Shown piece by piece: positions 56,700 through 64,000 of a DNA stretch of 64,000 bases. Under the pieces are notes generated by a model. It worked only from the letters and a program-made list of their open reading frames with translations, did no database searches and was not told the origin of the DNA. Where the stretch lies: positions 992,001-1,056,000 of the forward strand of contig NZ_JAODOQ010000001.1 in the NCBI RefSeq assembly GCF_025398315.1, read 5' to 3'. Each line of letters starts with the position of its first letter. Position 1 is the stretch's first letter. Made by a program: the position numbers and the translations under genes. The DNA comes from Shewanella phaeophyticola. Lineage in GTDB: Bacteria; Pseudomonadota; Gammaproteobacteria; Enterobacterales; Shewanellaceae.

Positions 56700-57248
56700 A
56701 TGCCGTTTAATGTACCTATTGCACTGACACTATTTCGTATTGCTCTATTACCCGTATTTGTAGTAATTTTTTACTTACCTTACACATGGGCACCGTTTTT
56801 AGCCGCATTTATTTTTTGGCTTGCTGCGCTAACCGATTGGTTAGATGGTTATGCCGCCCGTAAATTAGGTCAATTAACCCGGTTTGGTGCGTTTTTAGAT
56901 CCCGTGGCAGACAAAGTCATGGTGTCGACTGCATTGGTGTTATTGGTTCAGCAAAATGACAATATGTATTTAACCTTAGCGTCGTTGTTTATGATTGGTC
57001 GTGAGATTGTGATTTCAGCTTTACGTGAATGGATGGCTGAAATAGGCAAACGCGGCGTAGTGGCTGTGTCTTGGATAGGTAAATACAAAACCGCAGCACA
57101 GATGGCTGCAATTGTTGGTTTGATTTGGAAACCAACCCCATTATTAACCGATCTGTCTTTTGCGTTGTTTTATATTGCCGCAGCATTAACGTTTTGGTCG
57201 ATGATGAGTTATATTTCAGCAGCTTGGAAAGATTTAACCGCTGAATAG
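56700..57248 (+). CDS. pgsA: CDP-diacylglycerol-glycerol-3-phosphate phosphatidyltransferase
   Basis: This 182-residue inner-membrane enzyme makes phosphatidylglycerophosphate, the precursor of phosphatidylglycerol and cardiolipin. The CDP-alcohol phosphotransferase motif is complete: DWLDGYAARKLG, GAFLDPVADK (Asp46, Asp49, Asp67, Asp71). Four or more membrane segments surround it. The start after a T run has no strong ribosome site. It follows uvrC in the conserved order. The gene is essential, and its frame is intact. Confidence 0.96.
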   Translation: MPFNVPIALTLFRIALLPVFVVIFYLPYTWAPFLAAFIFWLAALTDWLDGYAARKLGQLTRFGAFLDPVADKVMVSTALVLLVQQNDNMYLTLASLFMIGREIVISALREWMAEIGKRGVVAVSWIGKYKTAAQMAAIVGLIWKPTPLLTDLSFALFYIAAALTFWSMMSYISAAWKDLTAE

Positions 57249-57418
57249 CATAATATTAGTTCAATAAGTTTATTTAGTGCGCAAACAGTCAAAATTGCTT
57301 AAATCAATAATTGACACACGAGGTTAATTCGGTAGAATGCCTCCCCGTAGACAAGTGATGAGTCAGCAGCAAGCCTTAGGGTGGAACGTTAACCATGATT
57401 GTTTACAAGATTAAAAAT

Positions 57419-57462
57419 GCGACATTAGCTCAGTTGGGCAGGTTGAAAGACGATACCTTTCT
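57419..57462 (+). pseudogene. Partial tRNA-Gly relic
   Basis: GCGACATTAGCTCAGTTGG repeats the first 19 bases of the tRNA-Gly at 57498, followed by a decayed stretch with GATACCTT. The anticodon and T arms are lost. It probably arose by tandem duplication and deletion. Confidence 0.75.
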
Positions 57463-57497
57463 AGCAGTGATAATACAGCATTGTAAAAGTTATATAG

Positions 57498-57573
57498 GCG
57501 ACATTAGCTCAGTTGGTAGAGCGATACCTTGCCAAGGTATAGGTCATCGGTTCGAACCCGATATGTCGCTCCA
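57498..57573 (+). tRNA. tRNA-Gly(GCC)
   Basis: 76 nt with anticodon GCC (CTTGCCAAG), D arm AGCTCAGTTGGTAGAGC, T arm GGTTCGAACCC and encoded CCA. Confidence 0.96.
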
Positions 57574-57614
57574 ATTTCTTATCTTATCCGATGGGTTTGA
57601 AGTTGGTTAAAGAT

Positions 57615-57688
57615 GGCGCGATGGCAGAATGGCTATGCTGCGGATTGCAAATCCGTCGATCTCGGTTCGACTCCGGGTCGCGCCTCCA
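57615..57688 (+). tRNA. tRNA-Cys(GCA)
   Basis: 74 nt with anticodon GCA (GATTGCAAATC), T arm CGGTTCGACTCCG and encoded CCA; 41 bases behind tRNA-Gly. Confidence 0.96.
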
Positions 57689-57736
57689 CGAATTGCATTT
57701 AATGGTTATTTTAAGTAACGGTTAAAACAACACTTT

Positions 57737-57822
57737 GCCCGAGTGGTGGAATCGGTAGACACAAGGGATTTAAAATCCCTCGCTGAATAAGCGTGCCGGT
57801 TCAAGTCCGGCCTCGGGTACCA
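57737..57822 (+). tRNA. tRNA-Leu(TAA)
   Basis: 86 nt with long variable arm, anticodon TAA (GATTTAAAATC), T arm GGTTCAAGTCC and encoded CCA; last of the three-gene tRNA cluster. Confidence 0.96.
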
Positions 57823-57848
57823 TCCTTTACATACGTTAAGTATGGTGT

Positions 57849-57882
57849 AAAAAAGCCTCGACATTGGTCGGGGCTTTTTTAC
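57849..57882 (+). terminator. Terminator of the tRNA cluster
   Basis: AAAAAGCCTCGAC pairs with GTCGGGGCTTTTTT around ATTG (one G-T pair) and ends in a T run. Confidence 0.85.
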
Positions 57883-58167
57883 GTCTGTAATTTGGTGCCT
57901 TATACCATATATGAATCCTCTCTTATTGCAAGAGACAATAACGACAATTTCTGATACTCAATTGCTCCCATATATTCGGCTTTGGGTATCAGATTTACCC
58001 GCCATGATGGATATCCGCACCTAGTTATCATATCAATCGTGACGGCTTCAATGAGCCTTTGGTATAAACTGATTTGAACTAGGTGGCTATGAGCCTTCAA
58101 TCATCATATTGTTTCTTTAGCAATTTGGTGAAAAGGTACCTCTATTGTAATTGTGATTTAACGCTAG
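57883..58167. other. Noncoding flank of the IS110-type gene
   Basis: About 285 bases without a supported gene lie downstream of the IS110-family gene. In such elements the bridge RNA is encoded in one noncoding flank; this is the longer one, so it is the better candidate. The IS boundary was not identified. Confidence 0.3.
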
Positions 58168-58212
58168 TTAGACAGCTTGTACTTTGTATTTTTCTTGCTT
58201 AATGACCATGGC

Positions 58213-59187
58213 TCAAGCCATTCTCGCCATCTTATTAGCGAGCGCTACACAGGCTTTGTTGAATCCGGCTCTAGCTTCTAAGTTGACAGCCCAAACACTT
58301 AATCTGTCATCTTTATTTTTGGCATGCTTCAAAGCGCTTCTCGCGCCATTAATGAGCTGAGTTCGTAAGTAGGCATTTCCTCGTTTACTTATTCCTAATA
58401 AGCGAGCTTTATCACCTGTAGAGTGCTGTTTTGGTACTAGACCACACCAAGCAGCAAAATGACGGCCATTTTTAAAATTTTTACCGTCTCCAAGTGCCAC
58501 CCAAAGAATACTTGAAATCAATGCACCAATCCCTGTCATGGTTTGAAGACTTTGACACTGTTCATTATCTCGAGCCTGCTTAACAAAAAGCTTATCGATG
58601 TTTTTTATTTTTTCATCCCAGGTGATGAGCTCGTTCATCAGCTCATCGAGCATCATTCGAACAAGAGAACTCAGCTCATTCTCTGAGTCTTCTAAGGCAA
58701 AAGGTAAGGCCTTTTTTAGAGAAGAAATCCCTCTGGGGATAACGACACCATACTCAGCCAATAAACCTCTGATTTGATTGCCTAGCGCCGTTCTTTGCTT
58801 CACATATCGCTCTCTTACTCGGTGTAACAGTTGCGCATCTTGTTGCTCAATACTCTTTGCCGGAACGATTCTCACATCTTCGCGTTGAGCGACATCGGCA
58901 AGTGCTTGTGCATCATTGAAATCATTTTTGTTGCCAATACGATGCTGCGCAACATATTGAGGTGCAATTATCATGACCGAATGTCCGAGTTGGCTAAAAA
59001 CCCGACTCCAATAGTGGCAAGCACCGCAAGCTTCGATGGCAATGGTACAAGTCTCCTTATTGGCGAAGTAAGCGACCAATTTACTTCTAGGGAGCTTGAC
59101 CTTTTTTAGTATTCGACCAGAGATATTTTTCTCTACAACATGAAAAATAGATTTGGCTGTATCTAAACCGACTGTTACGCTTGTCAT
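58213..59187 (-). CDS. IS110-family transposase, truncated by an in-frame TGA
   Basis: The protein starts MTSVTVGLDTAKSIFHVVEK (DEDD RuvC-like domain with the first Asp) and includes HRIGNKNDFNDAQALADVAQ and the second conserved part with MTGIGALISSILWVALGD and AAWCGLVPKQHSTGDK. ATG 59187 has GAGAGG upstream and fits the family start. The frame ends NKMARMA-TGA; a TGG there would extend it to AMVIKQEKYKVQAV with a stop at 58168. So the last 15 residues are cut off by one base change. IS110 enzymes recombine DNA under guidance of a bridge RNA. Confidence 0.88.
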   Translation of the reverse strand: MTSVTVGLDTAKSIFHVVEKNISGRILKKVKLPRSKLVAYFANKETCTIAIEACGACHYWSRVFSQLGHSVMIIAPQYVAQHRIGNKNDFNDAQALADVAQREDVRIVPAKSIEQQDAQLLHRVRERYVKQRTALGNQIRGLLAEYGVVIPRGISSLKKALPFALEDSENELSSLVRMMLDELMNELITWDEKIKNIDKLFVKQARDNEQCQSLQTMTGIGALISSILWVALGDGKNFKNGRHFAAWCGLVPKQHSTGDKARLLGISKRGNAYLRTQLINGARSALKHAKNKDDRLSVWAVNLEARAGFNKACVALANKMARMA

Positions 59188-59352
59188 AGAGACCTCTCTT
59201 ACTGTTGTTGGTTGCTTTTTCATCAATCAATATGGCTCATTTGAAGCCGATTTGGTAGAGAGGGTTCATTCCATTAATCCGCATTAGAATTTGTTCTTTT
59301 AGTGAAAATGATCAGTGAGGTATTCGAGGCAGCCTTTTGAAGACATAGTCGT

Positions 59353-59495
59353 TCTCGACAACTGCTCCTGCGTTGCTCTACCTCCTGCATCCATGCAGTC
59401 GTCGGCAACTGCTCCTGCGTTGCTCTACCTCCTGCATCCATGCAGTCGTCGGCAACTGCTCCTGCGTTGCTCTACCTCCTGCATCCATGCAGTCG
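59353..59495. repeat. Three tandem copies of a 47-bp repeat
   Basis: Units start at about 59359, 59406 and 59453 (GCAACTGCTCCTGCGTTGCT...). Each contains CTGCATCCATGCAG, a small palindrome. There are no unique spacers, so this is not CRISPR. Confidence 0.9.
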
Positions 59496-59725
59496 TACGT
59501 TAAGAAAGGCTAACAAAGAAGACCACTATGATATATTCGCCCTTCGGGGCTGTGTCACACCCCCATTACTGCTTCAAATGACTTTGATGTAGAGGACGAC
59601 ACCTACAGTCATTTTCATTGTATTAGGCCTAGCAACCTAAAATAGATCATATTTTAATAAGGATTGGTATTATTGTGAAAGCTAAAGTGAGTTTCAAATA
59701 TGGCTAACGACCACAAACATCGACG
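59496..59725. other. Intergenic stretch downstream of panP
   Basis: No gene and no strong terminator for panP are seen. Confidence 0.3.
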
Positions 59726-61384
59726 TTATTGATGAGTCTGTGCGACCAACTTTAACAGTTGTGGTAAAAACTCATTGTCTAATTGGGCTATTTCAACTTG
59801 CTCAGTCAACACGTCACGCAATATTTTCTCGTCGGTTAACGGATTGGCTAAAACGACTCTAAAGACCGTGGTGTGCTGTCTGAAATACTGCGTAGGTTGA
59901 ATACGTGTGCGGGACACAAATGACTTGCCTTGCTCACGCTGATGCTTTTGAATAAATTGGGTTAAGCCGTCGACAAGCTCATTGATTTGAGCGACTAGCG
60001 TCTCATTATTGTTCGCCACTGCACTGTTGAGTAACTGCTGAACAGTATTTGGGATAAAGCGATACGTTAATAAGCACAACTCAGGTTCGGTGACTAATTC
60101 AAACTCTGGGTGCTGCTTGATAATGGATGCAAAATAGCGGGCTTTTTCCAAACTGTTATTAATTAAAATCTCATAGCCGTCGCGGCCAATAATTTGCAGG
60201 CAAGCATGCACTAACATCGCCATACCTGGGCGTGAACCTTCAAGGGTATGACTGCCTAAGTCTTTTGAGCCGACTCGTAAGATATATTCTGCATGATGCA
60301 CAATGGCTTGTGCCAGTTCTGGTTTTTTAAATAACACCATCCCTGCGCCCATAGGCACATACATTTGTTTATGGGCGTCAATCGTCACAGAGTCAGCTAA
60401 CTCTATGCCTTTCAGTAAATGGCGGTATTTGTTAGATAACAGGCTTGCACCGCCCCAAGCTGCGTCAACGTGGAAGTGGCATTGTAACTCTGCAGCTAAT
60501 TCTGCTAGCTCTGTTAACGGGTCGACATTACCGGTTTCTGTGGTGCCTGCAACGCCAACAATTGCCATCACCTTAATATTTTGCGCCGCTAATTTTTGAG
60601 CGGCTTGACGCATTGCCTCGACATCAACTTTATTGTTTTCATCTGTTGCGATGCTGATAATATTGTCGCGGCCAATGCCCAGTAAATCCGCGGTTTTGCC
60701 TAAAGAGTAATGTCCACGCTCGGACACTAAAATCGCTAAATCGTCAAAACCATAAAAACGCAGCGCTTTAGGCATACCTTCGCGGGTGATCCCTTTAAAG
60801 TCACCTTGTGGTTTGAGCAAACGGTTGCGGGCTATCCATAATGCGGTGATGTTTGCCACTGTGCCGCCTGAACAAAAAGCACCAAGGGAATGATTGGCAC
60901 TGTGCATCCATTGATCATAAAAGTTGCCGTGCTGTTGGTACACTAAGTGATGCATCATGCCTAGCACCTGACGCTCAAGTGGGGTGAAAGCTTTTGATGT
61001 TTCAATTTTAACTAAGTTTTGATTAAGCCCAACCATCATTTTAGATAACGGCAACACAAAATAAGGTAGAGCAGAGGTCATATGACCAATAAAACTTGGC
61101 GCCGCGGTATGGACTGAGTGAGCCACCAAATTTTGCATAATTTCGTCAGCGTAATCAGAAACAAATGTAGGATCTATTGGAATTTGATAAGTATTAAAAT
61201 CTGTTTCAATTTCAGATAGAGGCTTTTCTAAAGCGGCAATACTGTTGCCTAAAAATCCGGCTAAATCTTGAGATAACTTCTGCTCAATAATACTTAACGT
61301 CGAGGTAGCGTCTTCGGGCGCGGTAAAGATACGCAATAAACTGTCTGCTGAAGCCTGTGCTTGACGGGGAATTTTTGAGGTCAT
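59726..61384 (-). CDS. panP: PLP-dependent aspartate 1-decarboxylase PanP
   Basis: The 552-residue protein belongs to the group II PLP decarboxylases. The pyridoxal lysine is Lys339 (VTIDAHKQMYVPMG); FHVDAAWGG (304-312) supplies the Asp that binds the PLP ring nitrogen, and FCSGGTVANITALW the phosphate loop. Length and N-terminus match the PanP type known in Vibrio and Shewanella, which makes beta-alanine for pantothenate in place of PanD. A glutamate decarboxylase role is the main alternative. The gene lies behind the glycerate genes but is separated from them by a terminator. Confidence 0.85.
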   Translation of the reverse strand: MTSKIPRQAQASADSLLRIFTAPEDATSTLSIIEQKLSQDLAGFLGNSIAALEKPLSEIETDFNTYQIPIDPTFVSDYADEIMQNLVAHSVHTAAPSFIGHMTSALPYFVLPLSKMMVGLNQNLVKIETSKAFTPLERQVLGMMHHLVYQQHGNFYDQWMHSANHSLGAFCSGGTVANITALWIARNRLLKPQGDFKGITREGMPKALRFYGFDDLAILVSERGHYSLGKTADLLGIGRDNIISIATDENNKVDVEAMRQAAQKLAAQNIKVMAIVGVAGTTETGNVDPLTELAELAAELQCHFHVDAAWGGASLLSNKYRHLLKGIELADSVTIDAHKQMYVPMGAGMVLFKKPELAQAIVHHAEYILRVGSKDLGSHTLEGSRPGMAMLVHACLQIIGRDGYEILINNSLEKARYFASIIKQHPEFELVTEPELCLLTYRFIPNTVQQLLNSAVANNNETLVAQINELVDGLTQFIQKHQREQGKSFVSRTRIQPTQYFRQHTTVFRVVLANPLTDEKILRDVLTEQVEIAQLDNEFLPQLLKLVAQTHQ

Positions 61385-61540
61385 TTTAACTTGCCGTTGT
61401 GATGAATACTTCGTTCTATAGCCAATGACTCATGGATACAAATAACCATGATGCTTATGGGACGAAATGAGGGTGCTAACTTTACTTTAAGCCTTGCATT
61501 GCTTCAAGTATTTATCTTGTTTGCACTAAATTACAGTGTT

Positions 61541-61577
61541 AAAAAAACGCCTAACACAAGGGGAGTTAGGCGTTTTA
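61541..61577 (-). terminator. Terminator of the glycerate kinase operon
   Basis: On the minus strand AAAACGCCTAAC pairs with GTTAGGCGTTTT around CCCCTTGT-like loop, followed by TTT. It separates the glycerate genes from panP. Confidence 0.85.
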
Positions 61578-61594
61578 TGTTAACGGCGATATGG

Positions 61595-62763
61595 TTAAAT
61601 CCGCTTAAGGGATAATGACCAAACAGCTGCAATGTTTTGCGCAGTGTGAGTGAGGTTTGTTTGCGCTTCTGTCAATACTTGCTCTAGCGGCTGTAATGAC
61701 GGAATAATTGGAAATATCGCTTTCATTCCTTGCTGTAAAATGGCCTCTGCACCATCACCTAGGCAGCCTGCAATGCCGATGACAGGTACATTGTATCTTT
61801 TGGCAACATTGAGTACGCCCATTGGGGTTTTACCAAACACAGTTTGCGCATCAAGGCGACCTTCGCCGGTAATGACTAAATCAGCATCCTGGCAATGTTG
61901 TGCAAGCTGAACCGTTTCAGTCACAATGTCGACGCCAGGTTTTAAGGTTGCAGCGAGTAATGCCATAACCCCAAAGCCCATACCACCAGCAGCACCTGCA
62001 CCCGCTTGATGTTCACAGCCGAGTTTAATATGCGGTGAAGCTTGACGGTTAATCACATTAGCAAAGTGAGCCAAAGCTTGATCGAGTTGCTCCACCATTA
62101 AGTGAGTTGCCCCTTTTTGAGGGCCAAAAATAGCGCTAGCCCCTCGAGGTCACATAATGGATTATCGACATCGCAAGCGACTTCAATTATACATTCACTG
62201 ATGTAAGGATGAAGTAAATCAAGGTCGATATTATGCAGTGTTGCTAATGCCGCACCACCCAAAGCAATGTTGTGGCCATTCACATCAGTGAGCTTAGCCC
62301 CAAGTGCTTGTATCATACCAGCGCCAGCGTCATTGGTGGCACTGCCACCAAGGCCTAAAATGATATGTTTGATACCATTGTTAAGTGCATCTGCTATTAA
62401 CTCACCCACACCATAGCTGGTGGTCAACAGAGGGTTACGTTGAGTTGTTGAGACTAAATGAAGCCCTGATGCCGCAGCCATTTCAATTACGGCTGTGCGG
62501 CGGCTATTTGCATCTGCCAGTCCAAGAATGCCGTAAAATGCTTCAACAGGTTCGCCTAATGGGCCTGTGACTTGGCATTCTACAATTTGTCCACCTGTGG
62601 CATCAACCATTGCTTGCACTGTGCCTTCACCACCATCGGCCATGGGCACTTTGCAATATTCTATATTAGGGAAAACCTGTTTAAATCCCTGTTCAATGGC
62701 GTTAGCAACCTCAAGTGCACTAAGGCTTTCTTTAAACGAGTCTGGTGCAATAACGATTTTCAT
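61595..62763 (-). CDS. glxK: Glycerate kinase, frameshifted
   Basis: This type II glycerate kinase makes 2-phosphoglycerate or 3-phosphoglycerate from glycerate. The first frame (62763-62098) starts MKIVIAPDSFKESLSALEVA and includes MADGGEGTVQAMV, GLGGSATNDAGAGM and CDVDNPLCDLEG. There the frame breaks: four G (minus strand, at about 62145) where five would give GASAIFGPQKGAT. The second frame continues MVEQLDQALAHFANV, GAGAAGGMGFG and DAQTVFGKTP to 61595. Corrected, the protein is about 389 residues, normal for GarK/GlxK. It lies just behind the GntP-type permease. Confidence 0.9.
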
Positions 62764-62781
62764 AATAGTCTCTATTAAGGG

Positions 62782-64000
62782 TTACAGTAAAAATAAGCTG
62801 AGGATGTACACAACTATCATTGCGGTGACACCCTGGACTAAGGTTGCTGCAGTTTGTGCGCGATAAGCTTGTTTAACGCTCATGCGGCTAAATTGGGTCA
62901 CAACCCAAAAGAAGCTGTCATTGGCGTGTGATACTGTCATTGCGCCAGCCCCAATCGCCATCACGGTCAGTACGCGACCCATTTCAGAATTTAGGCCAAT
63001 ATCACCGAGTAATGGTGCAACTAATGCTGAGGTTGCAACCAGTGCCACGGTTGAAGAACCCTGAGCTGACTTTAACGCACTGGCAACAATGAATGGCATA
63101 AATATACCCACACCTAATGCCGATAAGCTGCTACCTAAAAATGCGCCAATTTCAGTGGCTTTTAACACCGAACCAAATGCACCACCGGCACCGGTGATCA
63201 GTAAAATTGGTGCTGCAACGACAAGCCCCTGGCTGATACGTTCACTAAACTCGGCAATTTTTTTATCGCTTTTTAAAAGTGATAGCGACAATAGCAAACC
63301 AATCATTAAAGCGTTAACCGGTTGGCCTAAAAATACCAATACTGAGAATATACCTTCTTCGCCAAGTGGTTTAGAAGGGAAGTTGGCTATCGACCCTAGG
63401 CAAATAAGTAAAATTGGTACAAAAATAGGGGCAAATGCTTTGGTTGGACTTGGTAGTTTACCGTAAGCGTTTTTAAGGTCATCGAGTTGATCAAGTTGTT
63501 GATTTAACTCTTCTGCGCCTTCACCATCTGGTTCTTCATTTTTAAATCGGTTTGCCCATAACATGCCAGCAAATGCGGCGATTGCAGCAACAAATACACC
63601 CACTGCAATGACTAAACCTAACTGTGACTCTAGGCCTAAGTTACCCGCGGCGGCAATGGGCCTGGTGTTGGCGGTACAAAAGTATGGGTTGCATACAGGC
63701 CAGTCGCTAACGCAACACTCATTGCCACGTTAGACACTTTCATGCGGCTGGCCATTGATTGTTTGAGCGAGTTTAAAATCACAAAACCAGAGTCACAGAA
63801 TACCGGAATAGACACCAGGTAGCCGATGATCGACATGGTTAACGTTGGAAAGCGTTGACCAAACAGTTTGATCACCACTTCTGCCATTGTGATCGCCGCG
63901 CCGCTTTTTTCTAAAATGGTGCCAATGATTGTCCCCAAGACAATCACTAAACCAATATAGCCTAAAATACCGCCAAAACCACCGGTGATGGTTTTCGCGA
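62782..64000 (-). CDS. GntP-family permease (probably glycerate), partial and frameshifted
   Basis: The gene enters from the right edge. Visible are the GntP-type segments VLGTIIGTILEKSGAAITMAE, YLVSIPVFCDSGFVILNSLK, the loop ATHTFVPPTPGP, and later IGAGAMTVSHANDSFFWVVT and QTAATLVQGVTA. The frame breaks after PTPGP at about 63655, where one missing C separates the frames ending 63636 and starting 63603. Proximity to the glycerate kinase, with an 18-base gap, makes glycerate or a similar sugar acid the likely substrate. The N-terminus is outside the window. Confidence 0.85.

Noticed and set aside
57900..58100. 66-codon minus-strand frame near the IS110 element
   Set aside because: No ribosome site or known domain; it lies in the probable noncoding flank of the IS.
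59353..59495. Possible CRISPR array
   Set aside because: The 47-bp units follow each other without unique spacers and no cas gene is present.

Overview
The window looks like Shewanella or a very close relative. The conserved flanks carry Shewanella-type genes in the expected order: rmf, fabA, a Lon-homologue protease and tRNA-Ser on the left; uvrY, uvrC, pgsA and a tRNA-Gly/Cys/Leu cluster on the right; then panP, a glycerate kinase and a GntP-type permease. The DNA is AT-leaning, with typical marine gammaproteobacterial proteins.

Left flank (1-3190): rmf, fabA and the Lon homologue, ending in tRNA-Ser(TGA). The 3' end of this tRNA is an integration hotspot. A 30-bp copy of it recurs at 8540, 25468 and 28601. 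Each copy is followed by a hairpin terminator and a tyrosine-recombinase gene. Two integrase types alternate (A-B-A-B). The A islands are 3191-8569 (cargo: one 934-aa SIR2-domain protein) and 25498-28630 (cargo: one integron-type gene cassette). The first B region, 8570-25497, is composite. It holds integron gene cassettes, a group IIC intron inside an attC site, antitoxin-like genes, a second integrase with a broken mobilization gene, a PD-(D/E)XK nuclease-like gene and a LAGLIDADG endonuclease with a small partner. The second B island has its integrase split by an IS3-family element, and no right-end att copy follows it in the window. Downstream of the integrases, four copies of a multi-hairpin element (4976, 21628, 27397, 31830) keep their stems by paired compensatory changes. 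This is the strongest unexplained signal here.

Accessory region 32000-44100: a zeta-toxin-like kinase with a 54-aa gene behind it; a 5'-truncated Rhs gene and a displaced Rhs tip, each with a different zinc-protease-like toxin end and a putative immunity gene; two IS200/RAYT-type transposase units with nested, duplicated ends; two more gene cassettes with attC sites; and an IS91-family transposase.

Right part (44246-64000): TonB-dependent receptor, yidZ-mdtL, a chemotaxis receptor, a DASS transporter, yjbQ, uvrY-uvrC-pgsA, tRNAs, an IS110-family element, panP, and glycerate kinase plus permease running off the right edge.

Many otherwise well-conserved genes carry single-base frameshifts (rmf, TonB receptor twice, yidZ, uvrC three times, glycerate kinase, permease). 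About six of the nine lie in or beside short homopolymer runs. Sequencing error is a serious possibility and should be settled before any of these is called a pseudogene.
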